Below, in pieces: positions 29,302 through 38,687 of a stretch of DNA of 55,208 nucleotides. A program made the translations under genes and the position numbers. The stretch covers positions 1 through 55,208 of the forward strand of contig JAOUFI010000009.1 of the NCBI GenBank assembly GCA_029858305.1, given 5' to 3'. Numbering within the stretch: position 1 is the stretch's first letter; the number at the start of each line of letters is the position of its first letter. Below the pieces are notes generated by a model, which was not told the DNA's origin, did not search any database, and saw only the letters and a list, made by a program, of their open reading frames with translations. This DNA comes from Candidatus Thorarchaeota archaeon (GTDB lineage: Archaea > Asgardarchaeota > Thorarchaeia > Thorarchaeales > Thorarchaeaceae).

Positions 29302-31062
29302 TCACATGATGTGTTCTTCTGTCTTCTTAGGTCTAGCATCTTTATATCGCTGCTTATCCTTTTCATAGATATCATCAAAGAGAGGAATCCGTACTGGCAG
29401 GGGGAGCTCTCTGTATGATGCTGTGACAATTGCCTCACCACGGGCCATGACACGGAACTCGCCCTCAAAGCCTGAGATATTCACACTTGCATTATCAATA
29501 CACGCCTTTATCTCTCGTTCATTTCCCAGACGGAGGTTAATCTCAGTATTCATCTGACTCAGAATGACATTATCGAGAACACTGACCTGTTGACTCACTA
29601 CAAGGAGACCTATGTTGAACTTCCGACCCTGACGAGATATGTCCTTGAACACGGATTGTCCCCGCATAAGCTCAGGATTTAGAATAGATGGAGCTTCTTC
29701 CACTGTGATTTGAATCACAGGAAGCGATTTTGGGTCTCGAACTTCAGCATCGTCTTTCATTCCACCTTTACTATAGAATGCACGAGCTTTGTCCTTCACC
29801 TTGCTGAAGAAACTCCTCGGAAGCCGCATCTCGGCTTGGCGCTCAAAGTCACCAAGATTACCACTGCTCTTCAAGGCTCGACGCATATCAGAAAGCGTCC
29901 GGGTGATAATTGTGGTGAGCAAGAACTGTTCTTGGTCACTCATTAAGCTAGTATTGACAACAAGCACTCTGCCAGTTTCCATTGCATAGTAAATATCTGC
30001 GAGAATTGACGAGCCTTTTTCAATAAACAGTGGTGAACGTTCCAAGAATCTCAATCGACGCTTTACAGCTTTAAGGGTTCCTTGAGCATCATCCTTGCTA
30101 TCTTCCATATTGATAATTGTACTAATCCAATCATCATTCGAGGCTGCATACTGGGCTTCAATGAACGAAGACATTTGTGGAGAGAACTCCATAATCGAGT
30201 AGAGGTCTCTAGGTCGAATTTCTGACCAAAGAATACGAATCTCTCGAGCATATCTACCAATTTCCCGCGTAGTCGCGCTCCTGTGAGTTGTGAGATAATA
30301 GAAATCTCCAATCACATTGGAGCGGGTAGTGCTACTCATATCTTCAATAATATGTTGAATACCATGCTTGTCGACGCCCTTTGCAAACTCATCATGGGGA
30401 TCGATGCAGAAAGCAGAGATTCTGGTACTATTTTTGTTCGGATTGCGGATTGCGTCGAGATTTGTGTCAATCATTGATTTTATGAGGACCATCATGAGAT
30501 TGCTCTTACCAGATCCAGTGGATCCAAAGATGCCAACATGCATTGGAAGGAATTTACAGGGAATTCTAATTGGCACATCAAGTGTATCTTCGCCGACCTG
30601 CAAGTCGCCAACGAAGATTTCTCCGTCTGTTTGACATTCGAGCATATCCCGTACAGATTCATCAGAAGTGCCATGCATCGGGCGATACACAGACGCCAAA
30701 TGATCCGGCATTCGTCGAGGAGCCTTGAAGGTCCATTCTCCCTTCTTATCCTTCTCGGCATATCCTAACATCCTTCCACCAACTGAAAGGAGCATATTTC
30801 TCTCGATACCGGACAGGTAAGCATCGCCTTCGACCATTAATGTACTAGCAACTCTAGACATATCATCTACTTGCCGTAGATAATTCTCCAAACCCAGAAC
30901 TCTGAAGAAGAATACGCGTTCATGGCCATCACGATCTGAGTAAATCATAAAGATCTCACCGACGCTAATGTCACGATTGCTTCCCATTATTCCGAGTGAG
31001 GTTTGATTGCCCACTCCGACTTTTCCGTAGAGTTCACCCAGTTTATCTCTATCTAGATCCAT
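29302..31062 (-). CDS. herA: HerA, hexameric DNA translocase/helicase
   Basis: The 586-residue protein has an N-terminal HAS-barrel-like domain (residues about 1-110) and Walker A GSTGSGKS at 180-187. Its Walker B strand is IQITVEEAPSIL near 450, with Glu-Glu in the usual Asp-Glu place. HerA pumps DNA through a hexameric ring and drives the NurA nuclease, producing 3' single strands for recombination. It lies 18 bp after nurA and 9 bp before mre11. Confidence 0.92.
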   Translation of the reverse strand: MDLDRDKLGELYGKVGVGNQTSLGIMGSNRDISVGEIFMIYSDRDGHERVFFFRVLGLENYLRQVDDMSRVASTLMVEGDAYLSGIERNMLLSVGGRMLGYAEKDKKGEWTFKAPRRMPDHLASVYRPMHGTSDESVRDMLECQTDGEIFVGDLQVGEDTLDVPIRIPCKFLPMHVGIFGSTGSGKSNLMMVLIKSMIDTNLDAIRNPNKNSTRISAFCIDPHDEFAKGVDKHGIQHIIEDMSSTTRSNVIGDFYYLTTHRSATTREIGRYAREIRILWSEIRPRDLYSIMEFSPQMSSFIEAQYAASNDDWISTIINMEDSKDDAQGTLKAVKRRLRFLERSPLFIEKGSSILADIYYAMETGRVLVVNTSLMSDQEQFLLTTIITRTLSDMRRALKSSGNLGDFERQAEMRLPRSFFSKVKDKARAFYSKGGMKDDAEVRDPKSLPVIQITVEEAPSILNPELMRGQSVFKDISRQGRKFNIGLLVVSQQVSVLDNVILSQMNTEINLRLGNEREIKACIDNASVNISGFEGEFRVMARGEAIVTASYRELPLPVRIPLFDDIYEKDKQRYKDARPKKTEEHIM

Positions 31063-31080
31063 TTCTATCGCCTCAAATCA

Positions 31081-32373
31081 TCATAGATTGTAATCAGCCC
31101 TGTATGAGTCAGTCTTGCGATCATCAAATCCCAACTCATGACGTACATCTCGTACAATTTCTTTCGCAATTCTAAGGTCCTCAAAGCTCAATTTACAGCT
31201 TTCATGCGCCAGAGCTAGAGCAACAGGATACCCGTACCATCGGGCATCTCTGGACATGAATTCTATCTCTCTGAAAAGAGCTTTTTCATTTTCCCGTGTC
31301 GATTTAGGATCACCAGCCACAAAGACGTTCTTTAACCACCACACTCTATCAAAATCAATTCTAGACGGTCTGTTGTCCCTCGAGAAACTGAAGAGATAGG
31401 GTACCGCCAACATAGGAGGGATATAAGCGCGTTCCTCAATGATATGGAGACCACCGCCCGGATCATCTTTAGAGGGAAGATGACAGAACCATTTCGCACC
31501 TTCACCTAATTGATCCTTTGCTACATTTGCTATTCGATGGGCAAAGGGAATGGTATGGTTCTTGCTCACAGCACAGAGAATCACGTTCTTCTGACGGGCC
31601 AGGGAACAGAGGTCTCTTAGCATAAACCCGCTTGGCATTGAGGGATAGTGCCTAACAAAGTGCATGAATATAGACATCGCACCATCTAGCAACATATACT
31701 TCGGGCAGAGATCGCTCTCAAGAAGATGTCTTACTGCTGCATATTCACTGACTTTCCTAAGTTCCTCATGGACTGTTGTATTCGTTAAGACCTGCGTGCG
31801 TGATATGAGGGATCTCATTTCTCGAAGTCGTTCAGTATAAGGCGCAAACTCCGAACCTGCAAAGTCAGAAATGCTAGTAATCTTGCCATCAGTATAATCT
31901 CGGAAGAAGGGTAAAATAATACTGATAATATCTTTTAATGGATAGATTTCGGCTAGTGATTCAGCCATTTTTTCTCTGGCATCATTTCTCACGCCAGAGT
32001 GCCAGTGTGCATCAACATGGGGTTGTTCACCTACTTCCTTCTCAAGAGTAGCTCGGTCAATCGGAGAGAACAATGAGTCACTGTGAGTATTCGAAGTCAA
32101 TACTATTGTGGAGGTACTCAATAGATGAACCCGTATATCATCAAGAGTGACGAGACTCTCCGTGCCAGATCCATCGACTGCAGCCACTAAGAAATCGTCA
32201 TCTAGAACAACATCTGAAGGATATGTATCGATGCTAGTTAGCAACTTTTCACGAATTCGTACCTCATCTTTAACAAACTCCTGTTCATCCCGACGATCCT
32301 GCTGGTTACTTATATCTGAGAATACAAGTTTCAGTGTTTTTCTAAACTTCTCAGCAAGTATCTTCTCAAGCAT
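31081..32373 (-). CDS. nurA: NurA, HerA-associated 5'-3' nuclease
   Basis: The 430-residue protein has the NurA motif AAVDGSGTES, with the catalytic aspartate D67 following a hydrophobic strand, and later acidic motifs such as YMLLDGAMS. It is the first gene of the nurA-herA-mre11-rad50 operon, and a promoter must lie in the 132-bp gap shared with the divergent MBL-fold gene. The N-terminal helical segment before the motif, rich in K, R, E and D, is usual for archaeal NurA. It degrades one DNA strand inside the HerA ring. Confidence 0.9.
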   Translation of the reverse strand: MLEKILAEKFRKTLKLVFSDISNQQDRRDEQEFVKDEVRIREKLLTSIDTYPSDVVLDDDFLVAAVDGSGTESLVTLDDIRVHLLSTSTIVLTSNTHSDSLFSPIDRATLEKEVGEQPHVDAHWHSGVRNDAREKMAESLAEIYPLKDIISIILPFFRDYTDGKITSISDFAGSEFAPYTERLREMRSLISRTQVLTNTTVHEELRKVSEYAAVRHLLESDLCPKYMLLDGAMSIFMHFVRHYPSMPSGFMLRDLCSLARQKNVILCAVSKNHTIPFAHRIANVAKDQLGEGAKWFCHLPSKDDPGGGLHIIEERAYIPPMLAVPYLFSFSRDNRPSRIDFDRVWWLKNVFVAGDPKSTRENEKALFREIEFMSRDARWYGYPVALALAHESCKLSFEDLRIAKEIVRDVRHELGFDDRKTDSYRADYNL

Positions 32374-32505
32374 AGAATTCGACCCACTCCGATGTATAGG
32401 AAGGATTCAGTCCCACATTACTCTGTCTTGATCACTTCATAAAAAGATAGCACTCGACAAAATGGAGAGGGCATTGTAGGAGCAGAAAAGCGCTCAAACA
32501 GCCAC

Positions 32506-33309
32506 TTGAACTGCATAGAGTCGCAATTTCCTTTTAAGGAGCCGTCACATCGGTTCAATAGCAGCAGTGATTCTGGCGCGACCGTGCTAGTGAACTTGAC
32601 GGGAAGTGATCGTTTGCTGAGCATCACCTACTTTGGACATACATCATTTGCATTGGAATCTAAAGGAACAGTAGTTCTGTTAAACCCGGGAATTTGGGAA
32701 AACAAACCTGTTGTTCCAGATGATTTTAGTGCAAGAATCGTAATAGCAACAAACCGAAAGGATGATGCAATCGGAAACTCAGCCGCGATATCAGTAAACT
32801 CCAAGGCGTGGTTCCTTGGAAATAAAGAAACTGTTGAGAAGGCTACTGAACAGGGAGTCAAACCCTGGCTTCTTCATGTTCTTGAAAATGAGGTTCCATA
32901 CGAGGTGCCCGATGTTCGAATCACCCCATACAATCTTTCAAGGATTGATGAGGAGAAAGATGGACGTATTGATAATCTAGGTCTCCTAATTGAGATTGGT
33001 GGTATGAGGATTGGCTACCTTGGTGATACAACAATTCGTGGTCCATTCGAGTTATTGGAGATGGATATTCTCATTACACCAATTGGTGGTGGAGCTACAT
33101 TTCCGGTGAAAGATGCTGTGAGTCTTTGCATCGATGCCAAACCTCGAATAGGTATACCAATGCGATGGACTTCAGAAGAACAACCTATGAAATTCTCTAA
33201 GTACCTTGAGCAGTTTGGGCAGGGAACTGAGGCAGTTGTGATGCAACCCTCCCAGAAACTCTCAGTTCAATGGGCGGCAGGAAACGAGTTTCGATACGAG
33301 CTAAACTGA
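32506..33309 (+). CDS. Beta-lactamase-fold protein lacking metal ligands (UPF0173-like)
   Basis: The recognisable domain starts at ITYFGHTSFALES, the usual opening of the UPF0173-type metallo-beta-lactamase fold. The GTG codons at 32584 and 32590 are alternative starts that would remove a non-conserved leader. Where the family has T-H-x-H-x-D-H-x-G, this protein reads TNRKDDAIG, so all three histidines are replaced and only the Asp remains. The second motif survives in part as YLGDT. The fold is thus present, but a zinc or manganese hydrolase reaction seems unlikely. It is divergent from nurA and precedes the cytosolic Ig-like gene by 72 bp on the same strand. Confidence 0.7.
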   Translation: MNCIESQFPFKEPSHRFNSSSDSGATVLVNLTGSDRLLSITYFGHTSFALESKGTVVLLNPGIWENKPVVPDDFSARIVIATNRKDDAIGNSAAISVNSKAWFLGNKETVEKATEQGVKPWLLHVLENEVPYEVPDVRITPYNLSRIDEEKDGRIDNLGLLIEIGGMRIGYLGDTTIRGPFELLEMDILITPIGGGATFPVKDAVSLCIDAKPRIGIPMRWTSEEQPMKFSKYLEQFGQGTEAVVMQPSQKLSVQWAAGNEFRYELN

Positions 33310-33381
33310 TATTCTCTCTTTGAGTCACTAAGGCAGAAGATTCCCTGAATCAGTGAGCATATGACAATGGGTGTGCAATAG

Positions 33382-35169
33382 ATGAGTGAGAATGAAAAGA
33401 AGAATGTGATTATTGACCTCGAAGAATCTGAGAGGGTTCAACTCGGTGGTCGTAGTGAACTTGAGAGCATCGACACTTCAGGTGTCATGAGTGTTGTTAA
33501 TGTATCTGACAGAAGTCGAATTTGGAATGTCAAAGTGCATCTTGGGGACTCTCGGGGTTCCACCGATATCAGTAAAGAATCACTGGCAGCAGGAGAAGTG
33601 GATATTGGGAGCAAATGGGAGAGTAGATACAAGGTATCAGTAGATGCACCAATTGTGAAGCTTTCAGAGATTTTTGATACCTGTGGGGACATTGATACTG
33701 AAGATCCTCATTGGGCATATGTTAGTGGCAAAGACAATCCAGTCAAGATCACACTATCCATCAAGAATGAAACTGATGGCGAAATTGACAACATCATTCT
33801 CAATAAGACAGTTCCACCTGAATTATCTGACATTCAAATTCTATCCACAAAATCAGGTCATGCGGAGTATGATGAAGGAACAAAGCAGATTGTCTGGAAA
33901 GACTTTCTCATATATCCACATGAAGAAACGGCTATAGTCATTGGAGCCACCGGAGTTATTGATGATACTGAGCCAAGAAGCGCAGGAGAGATTGTCCTCA
34001 CCTATAGAGGAGAGGGACAACAGAGATCAGTTCTGGATCCAGATCTTACTGCACTCACTGAGTTCCTTATGGGAATAGAAACTGCTGAAACAGAACCCAA
34101 TCAATGGGAATGCACACTTGAATGCTCGAATGAGAGTGATTTGATTGTACGACTTGATAAAGCAGAGGTCTTCGTGACACCTGAAGGAGGCGGCGAGAAA
34201 CGAAAAATGATTGATGCCTCACCATCAATCGAGATGACACCAAATCAGCAATGGAAAGCATCTTTTACTGTAGCAAGTAAAGAAACACCGAAGTGCACAC
34301 AAGATCTTCTCTATACTCCTGTCAGAGTTGTTACTAAGCGAGTGCTTGGCACAATCGAAAAGGCGCCTCAAATAATACCTGTCGCTAAAATCGATTACAT
34401 AAAGACCTTCGATCCACCATCGGTCAACAGCTTTGATAAGACTCCAGTTGAAGTGACCATTGAAGTCAAAAACACTGGTACTGCAAAGCTCAACGAGATT
34501 ACCATTATTGATAATCTTCCTGGTGACGTAATGCCTCCGACCAGTGAGCATGTCACTGTTTGGATTAAGGGAAAGGAATTTTCCGGACCTTTTGAGTTCA
34601 TCATCGATCCCGAGGACCAAGAGCCTGAGAAACATCACAAGGTCACATTCACAGTCAAAGACCTCAAAGACTCAGTTGGAGAGATAGAGCCTGGTGAAAG
34701 TGTCAAAATTAACTATGCTGTCATGGCATGGAGAAACAGGCCTGAAAAGGAATATCCATCACCAATTGCTTGTTCTGCTAACACTCATCCAGCGGGAATT
34801 GAGGCTGAGATGTCAAGTCCTCAGGATGGGCATAAGCTAGGAGTTATCTATAAGAAACGTGCTATTTCAACGAAGAAGGCAATCAACAAGGGTGCAAATG
34901 CAGGAGAGTATGTTGTAGTTCTTGTTGTTTCCAATAATGGAGAAGTGACGGCTGAAAACATAAAGATGACCGACTGGATTCCAGCTGCTTTCGAGTATGT
35001 TTCCACTGATCCGGAGGATGACCATCCAACCATAACAAAGGTGGATGATGGAACAAACATGGTCTGGAACTGGACCCGCATGAACCCAGGCGATCAAAAG
35101 AAAATGAAAGTCACCGTTCAGGGCGAGGGTGAGTATGAACGTCGTGAGCCAGAAGTAACCTCAATCTAG
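33382..35169 (+). CDS. Cytosolic multi-domain Ig-like (DUF11-type) protein
   Basis: The 595-residue product consists of about four or five beta-sandwich domains. Recurrent signatures are VKITLSIKNETDGEI, VEVTIEVKNTGTAKL with IIDNLPGDV, and YVVVLVVSNNGEVTAENI with MTDWIPAAFEY. These are DUF11/CARDB-like units, normally found on secreted proteins. Here the N-terminus MSENEKKNVIIDLEES is charged, no signal peptide or membrane helix is visible, and sequons are few. I therefore infer a soluble cytoplasmic location. The product is acidic. It lies downstream of the MBL-fold gene and may share its transcript. The function is unknown; a scaffold is one possibility. Confidence 0.6.
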   Translation: MSENEKKNVIIDLEESERVQLGGRSELESIDTSGVMSVVNVSDRSRIWNVKVHLGDSRGSTDISKESLAAGEVDIGSKWESRYKVSVDAPIVKLSEIFDTCGDIDTEDPHWAYVSGKDNPVKITLSIKNETDGEIDNIILNKTVPPELSDIQILSTKSGHAEYDEGTKQIVWKDFLIYPHEETAIVIGATGVIDDTEPRSAGEIVLTYRGEGQQRSVLDPDLTALTEFLMGIETAETEPNQWECTLECSNESDLIVRLDKAEVFVTPEGGGEKRKMIDASPSIEMTPNQQWKASFTVASKETPKCTQDLLYTPVRVVTKRVLGTIEKAPQIIPVAKIDYIKTFDPPSVNSFDKTPVEVTIEVKNTGTAKLNEITIIDNLPGDVMPPTSEHVTVWIKGKEFSGPFEFIIDPEDQEPEKHHKVTFTVKDLKDSVGEIEPGESVKINYAVMAWRNRPEKEYPSPIACSANTHPAGIEAEMSSPQDGHKLGVIYKKRAISTKKAINKGANAGEYVVVLVVSNNGEVTAENIKMTDWIPAAFEYVSTDPEDDHPTITKVDDGTNMVWNWTRMNPGDQKKMKVTVQGEGEYERREPEVTSI

Positions 35170-35189
35170 TATTTTCACTTCATTGAGTA

Positions 35190-35213
35190 GGCACCGGGCG
35201 TTCACCCGGTGTC
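35190..35213 (+). terminator. GC-rich hairpin between convergent genes
   Basis: CACCGGG (35192-35198) and CCCGGTG (35205-35211) pair perfectly around CGTTCA, and the stem extends by a G-T and a G-C pair. It stands about 20 bp after one stop and about 20 bp before the opposing gene's stop, so it could end transcription from both sides. Confidence 0.5.
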
Positions 35214-35232
35214 TATTCAGAATTTACGCCAA

Positions 35233-35571
35233 CTATTCTTTCTCGAGATCTTCAATCTCTTTCCTTGTTTCTTCTAGTGCTGCGTCGATATCCTCTAATG
35301 GGATATAGTCCTCATCTTCTTCGGGCTCGCGAGTCTCCAACCTGTAAAGTACCTTGAAGCCCTTGAGTGTCTTATGGATTGCATCCGCAATCTCCAAAAT
35401 CGCAGTTCCGATATGTGTTTCCTTCAATTCTTCATCGGTATGTTCGTAAACAAAATCATATGGACCCTTGACTGGTTTGAATCCCAACTCAAGGAGTTTC
35501 TTAACAACTTCTGATGGTGATGCACCTTCGCTATAGAACCAAACTTGAACGTGTGTGACATACCTAGACAT
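35233..35571 (-). CDS. Small conserved acidic protein, unknown function
   Basis: The 112-residue product begins with a ferredoxin-like beta-alpha-beta pattern (YVTHVQVWFYSEGASPSEVV, then KLLELGFKPVKGPYDFVYEH). It ends in a very acidic helix (EPEEDEDYIPLEDIDAALEE). It is soluble, with no cysteines. It is the last gene of the minus-strand run that includes the helicase, arcS and RaSEA, 77 bp downstream of RaSEA. I do not recognise the family; an ACT-like small-ligand or protein-binding role is only a guess. Confidence 0.65.
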   Translation of the reverse strand: MSRYVTHVQVWFYSEGASPSEVVKKLLELGFKPVKGPYDFVYEHTDEELKETHIGTAILEIADAIHKTLKGFKVLYRLETREPEEDEDYIPLEDIDAALEETRKEIEDLEKE

Positions 35572-35648
35572 AATAGATTACCTCATCAATACTGGATACA
35601 GGCTTCGCTCGGTGTGTGACATATGACTTTTGCTATTGGTCTTCGAAC

Positions 35649-36731
35649 TCAATTGTGTACTTGTAGAGAAGCATCTTCATGCTCAAGTACGTGTTTCCAC
35701 AGGTCCCAGCAATCACATTTTAGACTATCAAAAACTCGCACATCTTGATTCAAAGAAAATGTTCGAATAGCATCAATGAAGGAAGAATCACACTTACCAC
35801 AATTATGCGTACCTCTACTCTTGCCTGCAGCAACAGGGTCACAGACAATGTTCACAGTACTCGCACCAGTAAAACTCGCATGTCGCAGAACCTCAACTAC
35901 ACTCCATAACCATGGAGGTCGATACTTACCCTTCTCCCACAGAGATTCAACGAGTGTATTGCGTTGTACATTTACTGGATTCAAAGATATCGTTGTCACT
36001 CCGAGAGATACAGCATCAGTCACTGTCTTCTGGGCATCTAGAAGGGCAGACCTCTCTGTCATAAAAGGGGGTTTCAATAGAACATAAGCTCGTGTACCGA
36101 TGTTGTGTTTCTTGCCAACCAGCAAAGACTCTCTAAAAGAATCGAGATTGAAATTCTTGTTTATGCAGATAGACCTCACAAAATCACTGCTACTCTCTAA
36201 TCCAATTCCAAGTTCAACTACTCTGTCTCCGAGAATTCTTCGTACATCAGCAAGAACTGTGTCAGTCACATACTCGGGTCTTGATTCCAAGACTACCTCC
36301 TTTATCCGATCATCAACGGAGATTGCCCGTAGTATCCGATTTCGGGTTTCTTGGGGGATCTCATCGGAGTCCAAGAAGCTACCACTTGTGTATATTTTTA
36401 CAGAAAGAGGCGAATCTAGCTTCTCAAGCTGACTCATTGCTGTTTGAAATTGAAGGAAGAATTCTTCCGCTGTTGGATTTCTATTTACTCCATCTAAGAG
36501 ATAGCTGCACATAGTACAACCACCCTCATCACCGCGCGCATGAGCGCATCCAATCGAAGATAGTACAATTGAGAGAGCAGTTCCTTTTGTAGAGCCAATC
36601 CTACTAGGCGCAGTCCATGCAGCAGAAGGTTTTGTTGGACTCTTTGACCTTCGCCTTGGTATCGATTCGCCACGTGCACGAATTGAAGCCTGTTTCACTT
36701 CATTTCGAATCTGTTCATATGCCAAATCCAT
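35649..36731 (-). CDS. RaSEA, radical SAM subunit of archaeosine synthase
   Basis: The 360-residue protein has the radical SAM cysteines C62, C72 and C75 in GCAHARGDEGGCTMC. This is the Elp3-like spacing of the archaeosine radical SAM enzyme. In known systems ArcS attaches lysine to preQ0 at tRNA position 15 and RaSEA cleaves it to give archaeosine. The gene starts within the arcS stop (TGATG), so the two are translationally coupled, which fits a two-subunit enzyme. Further Cys (HNCGKC and CDCWD) near the C-terminus may bind a second metal. Confidence 0.88.
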   Translation of the reverse strand: MDLAYEQIRNEVKQASIRARGESIPRRRSKSPTKPSAAWTAPSRIGSTKGTALSIVLSSIGCAHARGDEGGCTMCSYLLDGVNRNPTAEEFFLQFQTAMSQLEKLDSPLSVKIYTSGSFLDSDEIPQETRNRILRAISVDDRIKEVVLESRPEYVTDTVLADVRRILGDRVVELGIGLESSSDFVRSICINKNFNLDSFRESLLVGKKHNIGTRAYVLLKPPFMTERSALLDAQKTVTDAVSLGVTTISLNPVNVQRNTLVESLWEKGKYRPPWLWSVVEVLRHASFTGASTVNIVCDPVAAGKSRGTHNCGKCDSSFIDAIRTFSLNQDVRVFDSLKCDCWDLWKHVLEHEDASLQVHN

Positions 36732-38677
36732 CAGTCTCCTTCAAGCTTATGTCGCACACTCACAGCGCGGCCTCTATCCAGTTCACACATCTCTCTGCCC
36801 GACATCTCGCTTCGACCGACAGCAGTCACTTCACCCTTATTATTCAACACAATCACTTCATCCCCAGGTCGAATGGTAGCATCAGCCTCTCTTACACCAA
36901 CAGCAAAGATGGACCCACCCTTGACTGAAGGCGCATCCAGATGTACCCAATAACGGTTCAGTGGTGCTAGGCGTCTTGCCCCATCGAGTGTCAAGGATAG
37001 TAAACCGGTATCAGCAACGTAGGAACACACCTGTTCTTTCCCTACGCGGCACAAGATTTGCCTGTAGGGTTTCCCCCCCAACCTTGCGTCTTCAGGAACT
37101 AATGCATCTCCAGCTCCTGGACCAAACTGGAAATCAGCGGTTGCTCGTACAATCTCCTCTAGCTCTTGAGGTTTAGACCCCTTGATTGCCAGAATATCCT
37201 TCAAATCGCCTAGAGTTTCCTGTAAATCTTCTCGAGACTCCCAACTTGTGGGAGAAGTTTCCATACTGGTATAGATTATACTCTGAGATATTCTATTCTC
37301 AGCAGCCTGTACAATACTAAGATATCCGCCAGACACATGAGCAACAATAACTGTGTTTGAGTCGAACTTACTCATATGTGAAACAAGGGCATCTGCAGCT
37401 AGATTCGTTTCTTCTGAATCCCAATCTCCAGTGACAGGAATATCATAACTCGCAGCAGGGAACATCCTTTCTAATTCTCGCGGAACTAGTCCGAGCGGTG
37501 ATGTCAGGATGATTTGAGCAATCTGCGATGTGGCATTGCCAAGAGAGGTCTCTATGGTCTCAAGAAATCGACGATGGGATTTGGAGTCAGAATATGGCTT
37601 TCGAGCTGAGCAGGGCAATAGAAGCGCGATCTTCTTGTGCGCAGGAGGTCTGTATCGATGCGCTATATACTCCCTGAATCGTCGTACAGCTGGTGCATTA
37701 TATGACTCAGGACCAATCAGGGGAACATTTGACGCTCCAGTTGTAGGAGTAAACTCCTCGATGAATGAATACGCCTCTCTGTCTATTCTTCGAAGAATAG
37801 ATGCATGAGCAGGACTGTAATGGGTAGTGGATTCAACAAGCCAGCGAAGCCTCCCAGAAACCATCGCGTTTTGGGCTTCTGATAAAATAGAAGCATAAAC
37901 ATTCACATTATGATCCAGAAGAGCATCTACTACTTGGGTTGACTCAAGGCGGTCTAGGTTTTGGCAACTTGAGCATGGGCAATATCGATGCGGTTGTCCA
38001 GATTGGATAGACTCAGTTCCATTGTGCCATAATCGCTGATGTTTTGCTGCTGCCTCTTGGGCATGTCCAATGTCTATTACATCAAATCCCATGTAGTAGA
38101 GGAGAGGGACCGTTCCGGGAGCAATTCGACCTAATGCAAGAACTAGCCAAGACATGGGCAAATATCTTCGTTGTAGAAACGAATTGTAGTCCAAGTCGCT
38201 CAACAATCCATCGAATGTAAGAGCAGCAGCTCGAACACCTCTAGAATGAAAATCTGATAGGCTCGAAGAAAATACATTTAGTTCGATCTCTTCAGGTATC
38301 CGAATAATTATCCGATTCGATTCAATCGATGATTGGAGATCATCTAATACACCCATTTGATGGTTCAGCATGAGTGCTCCAGCGGTATATCCTAGAGAAG
38401 AGAATGAAGGCAAGCATGGAAGGAGTATTGAGTCAGTTTTCCTTATTCCTAGTTTTTCTGGATTATCGATGTGTGTTTCAAAGGGAAGTGCGAGAAAATG
38501 TGGATTGGAAGAGTGAATTTTGACTCGTCCAATCGTTCCATATGTTATGACTTGACTGTCGGAAAGAATAGGTGCTGTTAGAATAGGCGTGTTGTAGACC
38601 TCTGTTCCCATGATATACTCCCCAATTCTTGCGGGTCCATCATGACCACGACCTATTCGGAACTCGGTCAAACTCAT
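36731..38677 (-). CDS. arcS: ArcS, archaeosine synthase lysine transferase
   Basis: The 648-residue protein has an N-terminal TGT-like barrel with zinc cysteines in CPCSSC near 231. Next comes the ArcS core signature LLPCSARKPYS near 350, and a C-terminal PUA domain for tRNA binding (about 570-648, ending GEVTAVGRSEMS). It converts preQ0 at G15 of tRNA to a lysine adduct. RaSEA follows with a 1-bp overlap. The helicase gene ends 10 bp upstream on the same strand. The tRNA-Arg genes in this window all carry G15, the site of the modification. Confidence 0.9.
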   Translation of the reverse strand: MSLTEFRIGRGHDGPARIGEYIMGTEVYNTPILTAPILSDSQVITYGTIGRVKIHSSNPHFLALPFETHIDNPEKLGIRKTDSILLPCLPSFSSLGYTAGALMLNHQMGVLDDLQSSIESNRIIIRIPEEIELNVFSSSLSDFHSRGVRAAALTFDGLLSDLDYNSFLQRRYLPMSWLVLALGRIAPGTVPLLYYMGFDVIDIGHAQEAAAKHQRLWHNGTESIQSGQPHRYCPCSSCQNLDRLESTQVVDALLDHNVNVYASILSEAQNAMVSGRLRWLVESTTHYSPAHASILRRIDREAYSFIEEFTPTTGASNVPLIGPESYNAPAVRRFREYIAHRYRPPAHKKIALLLPCSARKPYSDSKSHRRFLETIETSLGNATSQIAQIILTSPLGLVPRELERMFPAASYDIPVTGDWDSEETNLAADALVSHMSKFDSNTVIVAHVSGGYLSIVQAAENRISQSIIYTSMETSPTSWESREDLQETLGDLKDILAIKGSKPQELEEIVRATADFQFGPGAGDALVPEDARLGGKPYRQILCRVGKEQVCSYVADTGLLSLTLDGARRLAPLNRYWVHLDAPSVKGGSIFAVGVREADATIRPGDEVIVLNNKGEVTAVGRSEMSGREMCELDRGRAVSVRHKLEGD

Positions 38678-38687
38678 CCTTCTCCTG

